Positions 36,558-43,112 of a stretch of DNA of 43,112 nucleotides are shown here, piece by piece. Each line of letters starts with the position of its first letter. Positions within the stretch are counted from its first letter, which is position 1. Where the stretch lies: the IMG/VR virus record IMGVR_UViG_3300049432_000203, positions 1 to 43,112 of that record; one strand, 5' to 3'. The notes under the pieces are model-generated. The model was given only the letters and a program-made list of their open reading frames with translations, ran no database searches and was not told where the DNA came from. Position numbers and translations under genes: made by a program. This DNA is from a virus.

Positions 36558-36947
36558 ATGGCAATCAATAAAACACTTTTACGTCGCGTGAGGAATCACA
36601 TCCTTGCTGAACCCCGCAGATATGCTCAAGAAACCTTTGGACGATATGAGCCACAATCGCCATGCAATACCGCCGCTTGTCTATTCGGGTGGGCAGACTA
36701 TCTGGCAAATGAGACAAGCCTTGAGGATGTACAGGAATACTATCACTCGCCCACGTTGGTTGCGAAGCGTGCTACTGCTGCGCTGGGGCTAAAACCTTCT
36801 CAGGCTAAGGTAGTCATGTCTAGTAGTGGCGAAAAATGGCCTGAGCCTTATCGCAGCAAATTCCTACACGCCCGCACTGACGAGGCCGAAGCCCGCGTTG
36901 CCGCCGACTACATCAACTACATACTAAGAACGGGCAAAGTTGATTAA
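36558..36947 (+). CDS. Small phage protein, Cys-motif family (paralogue 1)
   Basis: The ATG follows GAAGGAGAG. This 129-aa protein has residues 1-20 helical, the segment PCNTAACLFGWADYLA at about 35-50, a helix with KRATAALGLKPSQAK, and YINYILRTG at the end. The next gene has the same order: helix, CGTICCYAGE, a Pro-rich segment, helices. The two are clearly related and the 34.0-kb gene shares the first part. This is a recurrent phage family without known function. Confidence 0.7.
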   Translation: MAINKTLLRRVRNHILAEPRRYAQETFGRYEPQSPCNTAACLFGWADYLANETSLEDVQEYYHSPTLVAKRATAALGLKPSQAKVVMSSSGEKWPEPYRSKFLHARTDEAEARVAADYINYILRTGKVD

Positions 36948-36972
36948 CCGCATGGACTGAAGGAGAAGAGAG

Positions 36973-37383
36973 ATGAAACTTAACTTAACCGACACCCAAA
37001 AGGAAATGCTGCGTAAAGGGTATAGACGGGCGCAGGAGTTGCCGAGGGGATTCAACATGGGAACGTGGGGGTACGAATCAGAACAAGCTCCCTGTGGGAC
37101 GATCTGCTGCTACGCGGGGGAATTGCTGATTGTTGGCGGCGTGGTCAGCCCTAAAGAACTGCCAGCATTTGCAAACGCAGATTTCTTTGCGGTTCCTACC
37201 AGAGCAGCTGAACTTCTTGAGATTCCTGATGAGGCGATTAAAGCCATGTTCTTTGTTGAGAATTGGCCTAGAGAACTCCGCAAGAAATACGAAGCCGCCA
37301 ACATTCCATCTGTTCGCGCCGAAGCCTTAGCAGAGGCAGTTGAGATGTTCATTGCCGCTGATGGCGATACCTCAAGCTGGTAA
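36973..37383 (+). CDS. Small phage protein, Cys-motif family (paralogue 2)
   Basis: This 136-aa protein has an N-terminal helix (residues 6-20), the motif APCGTICCYAGELLIVGG, then TRAAELLEIPDEAIKAMF, WPRELRKKYEAAN and an alpha-helical end. Order and motifs match the preceding gene, suggesting tandem duplication and divergence. The leader (CTGAAGGAGA) is also nearly identical to that of the preceding and following genes. Function unknown. Confidence 0.7.
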   Translation: MKLNLTDTQKEMLRKGYRRAQELPRGFNMGTWGYESEQAPCGTICCYAGELLIVGGVVSPKELPAFANADFFAVPTRAAELLEIPDEAIKAMFFVENWPRELRKKYEAANIPSVRAEALAEAVEMFIAADGDTSSW

Positions 37384-37406
37384 GCCGTACTGAAGGAGAG
37401 TAACCA

Positions 37407-37772
37407 ATGTCAACTATTACAGATGAAAAGGAAGTGGGACATACGATGAAACTACTTCCCTGTCCGCATTGCGGAGGCAAGGCCGGAATTGGGCACAGGC
37501 GGTTAGGTGATATGTCGTTGATGTTCGCCGTTGGCTGCGACAACTGCCGCGCTGGATTTGCTGATAAAGATTCCGCTGAAGCGATTGCTAGATGGAATAA
37601 GCGCGTTGACTCCCACGATGAATTAGTTGCCGCCGCTGAAAAGGTACTGGCGCACCTTGAAGACGAAGACGGATTTTGCGTTACCGGCGGTGAGTGGGAA
37701 TGTAAATGCTGCCATCCCATTCTCATGCTGCTACACGATGCGATCAAGAAAGCAAAGGGGGAATCCAAGTGA
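37407..37772 (+). CDS. Lar-like restriction-alleviation zinc protein
   Basis: This 121-aa protein carries the Lar-family pattern LPCPHCGGKA, then GCDNCRAGFADKDSAEAIAR and WNKR: a zinc ribbon followed by a short helix and Trp-Asn. Lar proteins of Rac and related phages reduce restriction by host type I enzymes. The C-terminal extension (residues 70-121) adds Cys-rich WECKCCHP, which is not usual. A GAAGGAGAG site precedes the ATG, and an internal ATG 13 codons later could give a shorter form. Confidence 0.75.
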   Translation: MSTITDEKEVGHTMKLLPCPHCGGKAGIGHRRLGDMSLMFAVGCDNCRAGFADKDSAEAIARWNKRVDSHDELVAAAEKVLAHLEDEDGFCVTGGEWECKCCHPILMLLHDAIKKAKGESK

Positions 37773-38071
37773 GCTACACCACACCCGAACAAGTCTACCC
37801 AAGTTCGCTACAGGTGAAAGCCGAGTACGACAAGTTGTCCAGAGAACTTCGCGCCGGACTAATCTCAGATGAGCAGCTTATCGAGCGCAGGCATAAATTG
37901 ATTCACATGGAGTACGAATCTTTGAAGCCTTATCGCTTAGAGAAGACGGTTGACGATCCTGATTGCTTCATGTGCCGGGAAGAGGAGCGTGGTTTAGCTC
38001 ATCGTGTTGATGAACCGATGCTGATGCCGAAGGTGGATGAGAGCGAGAAGGTAAGGGGTATCAGAATTTAA
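37769..38071 (+). CDS. 100-aa hypothetical protein
   Basis: The GTG at 37769 overlaps the stop of the Lar-like gene (GTGA) and follows GGGGGAA; earlier readings lie inside that gene. Residues 10-50 are a charged coiled helix (VKAEYDKLSRELRAGLISDE). The second half has one CFMC pair and an acidic tail. The TAA shares a base with the next ATG. Function unknown. Confidence 0.65.
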   Translation: MSYTTPEQVYPSSLQVKAEYDKLSRELRAGLISDEQLIERRHKLIHMEYESLKPYRLEKTVDDPDCFMCREEERGLAHRVDEPMLMPKVDESEKVRGIRI

Positions 38072-38577
38072 TGCACTGGCAACTTTCACATAGAGCGGAT
38101 AAGAGGGCATTGCCGCTGGCTGACAGGCATTACAACCGCCAGAAGATAGGTAGTCCACAGTTTGTTCCGCCCGGACGCTGCATTGTCTTAGGACTTGAAG
38201 TGGCAGGCCAATATGACTACGTAGCCTTGTGGGTAAGTAGTTGGCCTTTCGCTGAATATGTGCGGCACGCATGGGCGGGTGCTTGGGTTTGCACGATGTT
38301 TCGCAATGAATCAAGTGTCCTGTCCAGTGAACTGATACGCGAAGCCGTTGCTATCACTCGTGGTCGCTGGGACGTTCCTGAACTTGGAATGATTACTTTT
38401 GTTGACAGATCGAAAGTAAGGCACAAGCGAGACTTCGGCAGATGTTATAGGCGAGCTGGGTTCAAGCCGTGTGGGTTTACAAAAGGCGGTTTGGTTGCTT
38501 TGCAATTATTGCCTGTTGACATGCCCGAACCATTAAAGGTTGAAAGCGCGCAAAGGTCGTTCCTTGATGCCGCTTAA
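38071..38577 (+). CDS. GNAT/Mom-like candidate DNA-modification protein
   Basis: This 168-aa protein has many conserved-looking motifs: LADRHYNRQKIGSPQFVPPG, VALWVSSWP, HAWAGAWVCTMFRNES, SSELIREAV, GMITFVDRSKVRHKRDFG and CYRRAGF. These match a phage family I associate with Mom-like acetyltransferase-fold proteins that alter DNA bases to evade restriction. I cannot prove the assignment by motif alone. It is next to the Lar-like gene, another anti-restriction candidate, which is supportive. Confidence 0.5.
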   Translation: MHWQLSHRADKRALPLADRHYNRQKIGSPQFVPPGRCIVLGLEVAGQYDYVALWVSSWPFAEYVRHAWAGAWVCTMFRNESSVLSSELIREAVAITRGRWDVPELGMITFVDRSKVRHKRDFGRCYRRAGFKPCGFTKGGLVALQLLPVDMPEPLKVESAQRSFLDAA

Positions 38578-38645
38578 TCAGTAAAGAATCTGAATGTGGC
38601 TAAGCCAGCGGAGAAGATTAACGGATTGCCGAAAGGATTGAGGAT

Positions 38646-38966
38646 ATGAAGGAGTGGCTGGAAAATATTAAGCAGGGTGATGAAGTCATTATCGCTGGTC
38701 GTGATTCTCGCAGAATTGCAAAGGTCAGTCGCACGACTCAAACCCTCATCATTGCAGACGGTAGTCGGTTCAATAAGTCTTATGGGCAGCAGGTCGGAGT
38801 TGACGACTTTTACTCCTCATCTATCCACGAAGCCACGCCTGAGATTAAAGCCAGAACACTTGAACAGATGAAGCGCAGAAAGATAGTCACCCGCCTTGAA
38901 TCTATCCGCTGGAAGGATGTCTCCACAGAGATTCTGGAAAAGATTGCGGAGTTGATTAAGACGTAA
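38646..38966 (+). CDS. 106-aa small conserved phage protein
   Basis: Residues 5-55 form a small beta barrel (IKQGDEVIIAGRDSRRIAK, VSRTTQTLIIADGSRFNKSY), followed by a helical tail with two Leu/Ile-rich helices. I have seen this barrel plus the segment ATPEIKARTLEQMKRRK in other phage proteins of unknown function. An AAGGATTGAGGAT sequence precedes the ATG. A fold related to RNA- or DNA-binding barrels is possible. Confidence 0.6.
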   Translation: MKEWLENIKQGDEVIIAGRDSRRIAKVSRTTQTLIIADGSRFNKSYGQQVGVDDFYSSSIHEATPEIKARTLEQMKRRKIVTRLESIRWKDVSTEILEKIAELIKT

Positions 38967-39026
38967 TTTAAGGGATACACGGAAGCGATTTACGGATATG
39001 TTTCTCGCGCTGGAGGGATTGAAACA

Positions 39027-39284
39027 ATGAAAACGATACAACGTGTTTCAAGTGATGCTTATGCTGCTCTTGGCGGCTGTGGTTGCGTAGCGATATTCGC
39101 TGCCATTGGTTTAACCATTGGCGGCTTAGCCTTTCAATATTCATTGTGGGCGATATTCGGCAAGGATATTCCGTGGTATGCCGACGCCCTTTGCGGTGTT
39201 GTTCTAGGTGCTGCCGCCCTGCCGCTGGCCTTCATCCTGTGGATATTAAGTTTGTGCGGCATCGCGTTTCCACTTGTTCATTAA
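39027..39284 (+). CDS. 85-aa two-helix membrane protein
   Basis: Two hydrophobic helices (about residues 16-40, including GCVAIFAAIGLTIGGLAFQY, and 52-78, AALPLAFILWILSL) flank a short polar loop (GKDIPWYAD). The ATG follows GGAGGGATTG. It is soluble at neither end, so it is embedded in the membrane. Superinfection exclusion is a typical role for such genes in this location but cannot be shown. Confidence 0.65.
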   Translation: MKTIQRVSSDAYAALGGCGCVAIFAAIGLTIGGLAFQYSLWAIFGKDIPWYADALCGVVLGAAALPLAFILWILSLCGIAFPLVH

Positions 39285-39394
39285 ATTGCTACATGCCAGC
39301 GCGGGACTCGGAGACAGCTCGGCAACACTTGAGAGTCCTACTTCCCCTGAGATTTAACTTATTAGCCGGGCGTGAACCGGGAATGGAGGTACAC

Positions 39395-39691
39395 ATGAAC
39401 GACGATTGGGAATACAGCGAATCGGATTGCCCAAAGTGTCAAAGTCAAATGGCGTGGCAACGGTGCAACCCATGCGGCGGTGAAGGCTACGTCGAGGATG
39501 ATGATGAATGGGGCATCGGGGAAGAACGCTGCGACGAGTGCAACGGTCAAGGCAGTTCGGAATGGTGTCGAGAATGTGGGTGGGATGACGGCTTCAAGTG
39601 CTTTCTCAGCCCGGAATACGAACAGGAATATCTTGCGAAACAAACCGCTACGGGACGTTTAGCACCTGTCTGCGTCAAAGGAAAAGGTTAA
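39395..39691 (+). CDS. DnaJ-like zinc-finger protein
   Basis: The ATG at 39395 follows GGAGGT and gives 98 aa. Four CxxC-type pairs (CPKC, CNPCGGEG, CDECNGQG, CREC) repeat the CxxCxGxG pattern of DnaJ zinc fingers, separated by an acidic run EDDDEWG. It should hold two zinc ions and bind protein. DnaJ-type fingers without a J domain occur as phage small proteins. A longer in-frame start at 39293 lacks a site. Confidence 0.75.
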   Translation: MNDDWEYSESDCPKCQSQMAWQRCNPCGGEGYVEDDDEWGIGEERCDECNGQGSSEWCRECGWDDGFKCFLSPEYEQEYLAKQTATGRLAPVCVKGKG

Positions 39692-39767
39692 TTAGTGAGG
39701 AAGACGAGCGATTTAATCATGGCTAGGGCTGTGCGCTAACCGCTTACACATTGAAAGGTTAATTGAG

Positions 39768-40085
39768 ATGGGAACAGTAAACAACGATTCATGCTTGGAA
39801 AAGATTAAAGAGCGAAGTGATAGGTGTGCTGTATGTGGTGTGCCACGCTTCCATAAAGAACCAGGCGCATGGGGCGATGAAATAGCACACGACAATAGCG
39901 AACATGCGTTTGTTGATGCTGGTAATGAGCCAATATTCGTTCTCCGCGCTCAAGATGTAACGATGGTCGAAACCGTCCAGCATTGGCTCAAGCTAAATCC
40001 CGATCTTCCGACAGAAAAGCGAGATGAGGCAGTTGAATTGCTAGGCAAAGTTCTTTCGTGGCCGAAGAAAAAGACCGCTGATTAA
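39768..40085 (+). CDS. 105-aa small phage protein with Cys/His
   Basis: The first 50 residues hold CAVCG and two separated His (IAHDNSEH), suggesting one zinc site. The second half, FVLRAQDVTMVETVQHW and ELLGKVLSW, resembles a recurrent small phage module with the pattern [FV]-x-RAqD and a helical end. Function unknown. An AAAGGTTAATTGAG leader precedes the ATG. Confidence 0.6.
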   Translation: MGTVNNDSCLEKIKERSDRCAVCGVPRFHKEPGAWGDEIAHDNSEHAFVDAGNEPIFVLRAQDVTMVETVQHWLKLNPDLPTEKRDEAVELLGKVLSWPKKKTAD

Positions 40086-40159
40086 AGTCGAGGGGCGTGA
40101 AGGGTTCAAAGAGGGGACGGCAACCACAGTTTTGACCAATGGGGGAGGCGAGAGAGGGA

Positions 40160-40384
40160 ATGACAACGGATAGATTCAAACGATTTGATGAGATGGTGTG
40201 GCCTGACCCGCACAAGCTCTCTGACCTTGCGTGGAGACTTACATGGTCGCCCGATTCTATAACTTGTGCCGACAAGATGTTGCTCACTTCGGTCATACAG
40301 GCTTATCGGCAGATAGTAATTGACCCGCGAGCAAAGCGTGAACACGTTTGCAGGAAGCTACGCGAGGATACCAGTAAGAGGTAA
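40160..40384 (+). CDS. 74-aa hypothetical protein
   Basis: The ATG at 40160 follows GAGAGAGGGA and is preferred over the in-frame ATG at 40139, which has no site. It is a mixed helical protein with many Trp/Asp/Arg residues (MVWPDPHKLSDLAWRLTW) and a basic end. It precedes the excisionase-like gene by 5 bases. No motif is recognised. Confidence 0.55.
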   Translation: MTTDRFKRFDEMVWPDPHKLSDLAWRLTWSPDSITCADKMLLTSVIQAYRQIVIDPRAKREHVCRKLREDTSKR

Positions 40385-40389
40385 GAGAT

Positions 40390-40656
40390 ATGAGCGAAAT
40401 AGAACAAGTATTTGAAGCTATTGCAAACCGCGTCTTTGATCGGCGCAAAGATGAACTTCTACAGTCCCGGCCTGAGCCTGCAAAACTCTCACTTGTCGAG
40501 CCACTGGTCAGCGTGGCACAGGCTGCTAAACATCTGGACATCTCCGAGAGGAAGTTGAGACAGATGGTGGCAGACAGGAAGATTCCGTTTCGCAGGATAG
40601 ATGGAAGCGTGAAGTTTAAGTTGAGTGAGTTGGATGATTGGAGTGTGGCGGCGTGA
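40390..40656 (+). CDS. xis: Excisionase-like HTH protein (AlpA/Xis)
   Basis: This 88-aa protein ends in a winged-helix excisionase/AlpA domain at residues 38-86: LVSVAQAAKHLDISERKLRQ, then MVADRKIPFRRIDGSVKFKL and SELDDW. This pattern (HTH followed by PFRRIDG and a short strand) is typical of phage recombination directionality factors, which bend DNA at att sites and favour excision. It precedes the integrase by 1.4 kb on the same strand. The N-terminal 35 residues are a charged extension. Confidence 0.8.
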   Translation: MSEIEQVFEAIANRVFDRRKDELLQSRPEPAKLSLVEPLVSVAQAAKHLDISERKLRQMVADRKIPFRRIDGSVKFKLSELDDWSVAA

Positions 40657-41216
40657 GGCAATCCACGCCTAGCAAGTACACGCCTGAATTTCTACGCAAT
40701 CTTTTAGCGTGGGAGGGTGATACGTGTGCGATGCCGCGATGTGGCCGACTTTGGACTGACAGGCTTGGCCTACCTAGCACCAGAGCAGAATGGCACGTGT
40801 GTTTAGAATGTTGGCGAAAGTTGGGTGGGCACCTTCAAGTCAAGCAAAGGCAATATGAGCAAACCCAATGGAAACTAGAGAAACCTAGAGAGTTGCGTTG
40901 CTTTATTTGTGACGATTTTGGGAGCGGTAAGCAGCCAATAGAATATAGCAAGAATGTGGGTCAATACACTTTCTTGCGGCATTGTTATCCCCATTCGGAT
41001 GAGGCTCGCAATGTGTGTGCCTATATCTATAACGCGAAAGATCGAAGCGCAGCCGAAACCCTGATTCAGCTTGAACGGCTGCACTACAGCAAACCCACAT
41101 GGGGGAAGGTTTTTAGACTTCTCGCCGTATACAAAAGGCTAAATAAAGAGGGAGAGGTTTCATGGCATATCCACAGACGGCTTACTTGCGCCCTAGCAGT
41201 GAACGCAAGGGTATAG
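40653..41216 (+). CDS. 187-aa Cys-rich zinc protein
   Basis: The GTG at 40653 overlaps the excisionase stop as GTGA; GGAG lies upstream. Cys pairs (CAMPRC, CLEC, CFIC, and HCYPHSDEARNVC) suggest two zinc sites around residues 25-50 and 85-125, while the rest is charged and helical. Its last 55 bases overlap the next gene, which is longer than usual here. Family not recognised; nucleic-acid binding is likely for such proteins. Confidence 0.6.
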   Translation: MRQSTPSKYTPEFLRNLLAWEGDTCAMPRCGRLWTDRLGLPSTRAEWHVCLECWRKLGGHLQVKQRQYEQTQWKLEKPRELRCFICDDFGSGKQPIEYSKNVGQYTFLRHCYPHSDEARNVCAYIYNAKDRSAAETLIQLERLHYSKPTWGKVFRLLAVYKRLNKEGEVSWHIHRRLTCALAVNARV

Positions 41217-41950
41217 ATAGCGGCAAGAAAATCACGCTCAGTTTGCGACAACTCTCTTACGAGAAAGAGTTGCGGAAGATGTTTCTTCCAAAAGACACGA
41301 AAGAACTAATCAACCTTATGTTAAAGGCGCGGCAAGATGGACTTGAGAGTAAATACAACCTGACATTTTATTTGATAGAAGCCGAGAAGCGCGGTGAATT
41401 TTGGAGAGCCTCGAAACATCGTTCATTAAATGCTTGGCTTGCTGATTTCGACTTGCCTTATGGTGAGACGTTGGCAACACGAAAGCACATCGTGAAGCTA
41501 TTCAGCAAAGAAACATTTCTGCTTGCAGGTGACGGCATATTGCATGAAATGGTTCTTGAGGTAGCTGATTACCAATCAGACCTCGATAAAAGAGAATCTG
41601 TCTATCAGGCCATCTTTGATGATTATTGCCGACAGTATGACGCTTTTGATAAAGGCGAATTTCGGAGAATCCTTCGCACTTACATTAACACAAAGTATAT
41701 CAAACCGGGCGGCGTAAAGGTTGTAGACAACACCGCCAAGCCGCCTCGAAAAGAAGCTACAGGTACACACCGCCAAAAAAGCGTGAAAACTGTTGAGCAT
41801 AACGGTGAAACTAAAGAAGCCGTTGTTGTTGAGACTGTGGCTTGTGCTGGATGCAAGCTCTGGAAGAATTACGCTGAATCGCTCGAAACAATCATCCGTT
41901 CTGAACTGGGAGCGAAGCGACTTCCTAAGCGCCCTAGTGGGCTATCCTGA
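41162..41950 (+). CDS. 262-aa hypothetical protein, possibly DNA-binding
   Basis: The ATG at 41162 follows GGGAGAGG. Residues 35-130 are helical with an HTH-like stretch (KHRSLNAWLADFDLPYGETL then ATRKHIVKLFSKETFLLA). Residues 140-190 contain an acidic and aromatic helix (QAIFDDYCRQYDAFDKGEF), followed by a basic, Thr/Lys-rich linker and a CAGC pair near the end. This layout suggests a regulator or DNA-binding protein of the integration operon. Identity unknown. Confidence 0.55.
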   Translation: MAYPQTAYLRPSSERKGIDSGKKITLSLRQLSYEKELRKMFLPKDTKELINLMLKARQDGLESKYNLTFYLIEAEKRGEFWRASKHRSLNAWLADFDLPYGETLATRKHIVKLFSKETFLLAGDGILHEMVLEVADYQSDLDKRESVYQAIFDDYCRQYDAFDKGEFRRILRTYINTKYIKPGGVKVVDNTAKPPRKEATGTHRQKSVKTVEHNGETKEAVVVETVACAGCKLWKNYAESLETIIRSELGAKRLPKRPSGLS

Positions 41951-41956
41951 GAAACC

Positions 41957-41984
41957 TTGAACCTTTCACCCCTCTGCATATAAA
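41957..41984 (+). promoter_or_regulatory. Candidate integrase promoter
   Basis: TTGAAC (41957-41962), 16 bases, TATAAA (41979-41984) is a good sigma-70 match in the 82-base gap before int. The transcript would begin near 41991 at a small hairpin GCCAC/GTGGC (41991-42005), which lies ahead of the AGGAGG site. Integrase could therefore be made separately from PR. Confidence 0.5.
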
Positions 41985-42032
41985 CTCCCCGCCACTCCAT
42001 GTGGCTGCGACCAACAATCACAGGAGGAAAAC

Positions 42033-43112
42033 ATGACAGTCAGACGCAGAGGGAAGGCCGGGAGATTCTGTTACGATTTCATGATCCGGCGAGTCCGTTA
42101 CAAAGCTGCTATTCCAGAAGCCAGAACCAAGCAGGAAGCGTTACAGGCAGAAGCCGACGCGCGCCGTGCGGTATATGAAGGGAGGTATGGCAAGCAAGCC
42201 TCAAGCACAGGTTTCGAGAAGTTCGTGCGCGAGGTATTCGTACCGTACTGCAAGGCCAATAGAAAGAACCATGAGCAGGATGAACAGAAAGCGAATCTAT
42301 TCATCCAGTTCTTCAAAGGTAAAACATTCTCCGAGATTAGCCCGATGCAGATAGAGAAGTTCAAAAAGGAACGCAGAGACGGGATTACCAAACGAAACAC
42401 CGTCAGGAAAGCGTCAAGTGTGAACCAGGAACTATCCGTGTTGAGCCGTGTCTTTAATCTGGCGATAGAGAACGGCTACACCAATGTCAATCCTGTTGAT
42501 AAGGTCAGGATGATTAGAGGCATTGAAGCGCGGGAGCGGTATCTTGGTTACGATGAGGAAGTGAGATTGAGAAGGGTGATTGAGGCGGATTTCCCTGAGC
42601 TTCTACCTCTTCTCGATCTGGCATTGAACACCGGCATGAGGCACAGGGAAATGACCAACCTTGCCGTCCATGAAGTTAATCTGCAAGCCCGGTCAATTAC
42701 CCTGCCAGCCGAGAGAACCAAAGAAAAGAAGTCCAAGACCATTCCGCTCAATGATGTGGCTTACAACGTGGTTTCCCGGCTCGTGGGGGACGCCGACAGA
42801 GGCAGATTGTTTGATAGAGGCTACGAAGCCTCGTGGATAGAAAGGCGGTGGAGAGAGGCATGCAAAGCAGCAGAAGTGCTTGATCTGCGTATCCACGACC
42901 TCCGCCACACCTTTGCTACTCGCCTGTCGGAGTCGGGTGTCACGGAAACCGCCATCGCCGCCCTGCTCGGCCACTCATCTATCAGGATGACAAAAAGGTA
43001 CACGCACGCAACACCAGAGGCCACACGCGCCGCTGTGGGGAATCTTTGTCTCAAGATTGTACCAGCAACGGCAGAAACCGCTAATTTACGCCTGCATAAA
43101 TCTGCATCCTAA
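42033..43112 (+). CDS. int: Tyrosine site-specific integrase
   Basis: This 359-aa protein has the tyrosine recombinase layout: an N-terminal Arg-rich arm-binding part (1-55), a SAM-like core-binding domain (62-165) and a catalytic domain. Its residues are Arg203 (NTGMRHREM), Lys230 (ERTKEK), His288-x-x-Arg291 (HDLRHTF), His314 (LLGHSS) and nucleophile Tyr323 (KRYTH). It joins phage and host DNA at att sites. The AGGAGG site is strong. The window ends at its stop codon, so attP is not seen. Confidence 0.95.
   Translation: MTVRRRGKAGRFCYDFMIRRVRYKAAIPEARTKQEALQAEADARRAVYEGRYGKQASSTGFEKFVREVFVPYCKANRKNHEQDEQKANLFIQFFKGKTFSEISPMQIEKFKKERRDGITKRNTVRKASSVNQELSVLSRVFNLAIENGYTNVNPVDKVRMIRGIEARERYLGYDEEVRLRRVIEADFPELLPLLDLALNTGMRHREMTNLAVHEVNLQARSITLPAERTKEKKSKTIPLNDVAYNVVSRLVGDADRGRLFDRGYEASWIERRWREACKAAEVLDLRIHDLRHTFATRLSESGVTETAIAALLGHSSIRMTKRYTHATPEATRAAVGNLCLKIVPATAETANLRLHKSAS

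Noticed and set aside
38594-38641. 15-codon plus-strand open frame before the 106-aa gene
   Set aside because: Very short, with no ribosome site; chance frame in a 68-base gap.
39293-39394. In-frame upstream extension of the DnaJ-like zinc gene from ATG 39293
   Set aside because: The GGAGGT site is placed at ATG 39395, and the extension is basic and unlike the acidic zinc protein.

Overview
The window looks like an essentially complete genome of a temperate tailed phage or prophage of about 43 kb. It carries a tyrosine integrase, an excisionase-like protein, a two-sided regulatory switch, recombination and replication genes, a lysis region with a zinc-peptidase endolysin, both terminase subunits, portal, scaffold, HK97-type major capsid protein and a set of connector and tail genes. 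There is no tape measure, tail sheath or long-tail module, but there is a 594-aa propeller-like candidate nozzle and a very long 1288-aa candidate internal virion protein, so a short-tailed (podovirus-like) virion is the best reading. The host cannot be named. Shine-Dalgarno sites, a lipoprotein and Sec signal peptides ending in AxA fit a Gram-negative-type bacterium. An Acidobacteriota-like host is a guess only.

Layout. The switch region is at 34.7-36.3 kb. Two strong promoters point away from each other, each TTGACA/T, 17 bp, TAGAAT, and each overlaps the same 24-bp TCTAGA-rich operator. Between them lie a ribbon-helix-helix (RHH) DNA-binding protein, a translationally coupled UmuD-like self-cleaving peptidase and a secreted protein, closed by a UUCG-loop terminator. 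Leftward from PL (minus strand, 34.9 to 1) come a second RHH protein, three tiny membrane proteins, a structured leader RNA, a regulator-like gene, a TPR protein, HNH, NinB-like and Rad52-like recombination genes, replication genes, a GIY-YIG-type protein, a metallophosphoesterase, many very small genes, the lysis region with an unusual CheY-like receiver protein, the 1288-aa protein, packaging genes and structural genes. Rightward from PR (plus strand, 36.3 to 43.1) come small phage genes, many of them zinc-binding, then excisionase and integrase.

Most minus-strand genes overlap by 1, 4 or 8 bases (ATGA, GTGA, TAATG), which indicates long translationally coupled operons. Three plus-strand genes look like separately expressed cargo (morons): a zinc-ribbon membrane protein at 20.3 kb, a 65-aa secreted peptide at 32.7 kb and a 175-aa secreted protein at 35.7 kb. 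I read out at least thirteen short genes (29-59 aa) that are easy to miss. No tRNA, rRNA, CRISPR or insertion sequence was found, and no stretch longer than 300 bases lacks a gene. The window begins and ends exactly on stop codons, so attP and any join between the tail genes and int lie outside or at the edge.

The most novel candidate is the switch. It looks like a CI-type repressor split into two proteins, with Arc-like DNA recognition and an SOS-cleavable UmuD-like partner, acting on paired identical operators. The second is a 226-base multi-hairpin leader RNA, and the third is a complete receiver domain placed among lysis genes.
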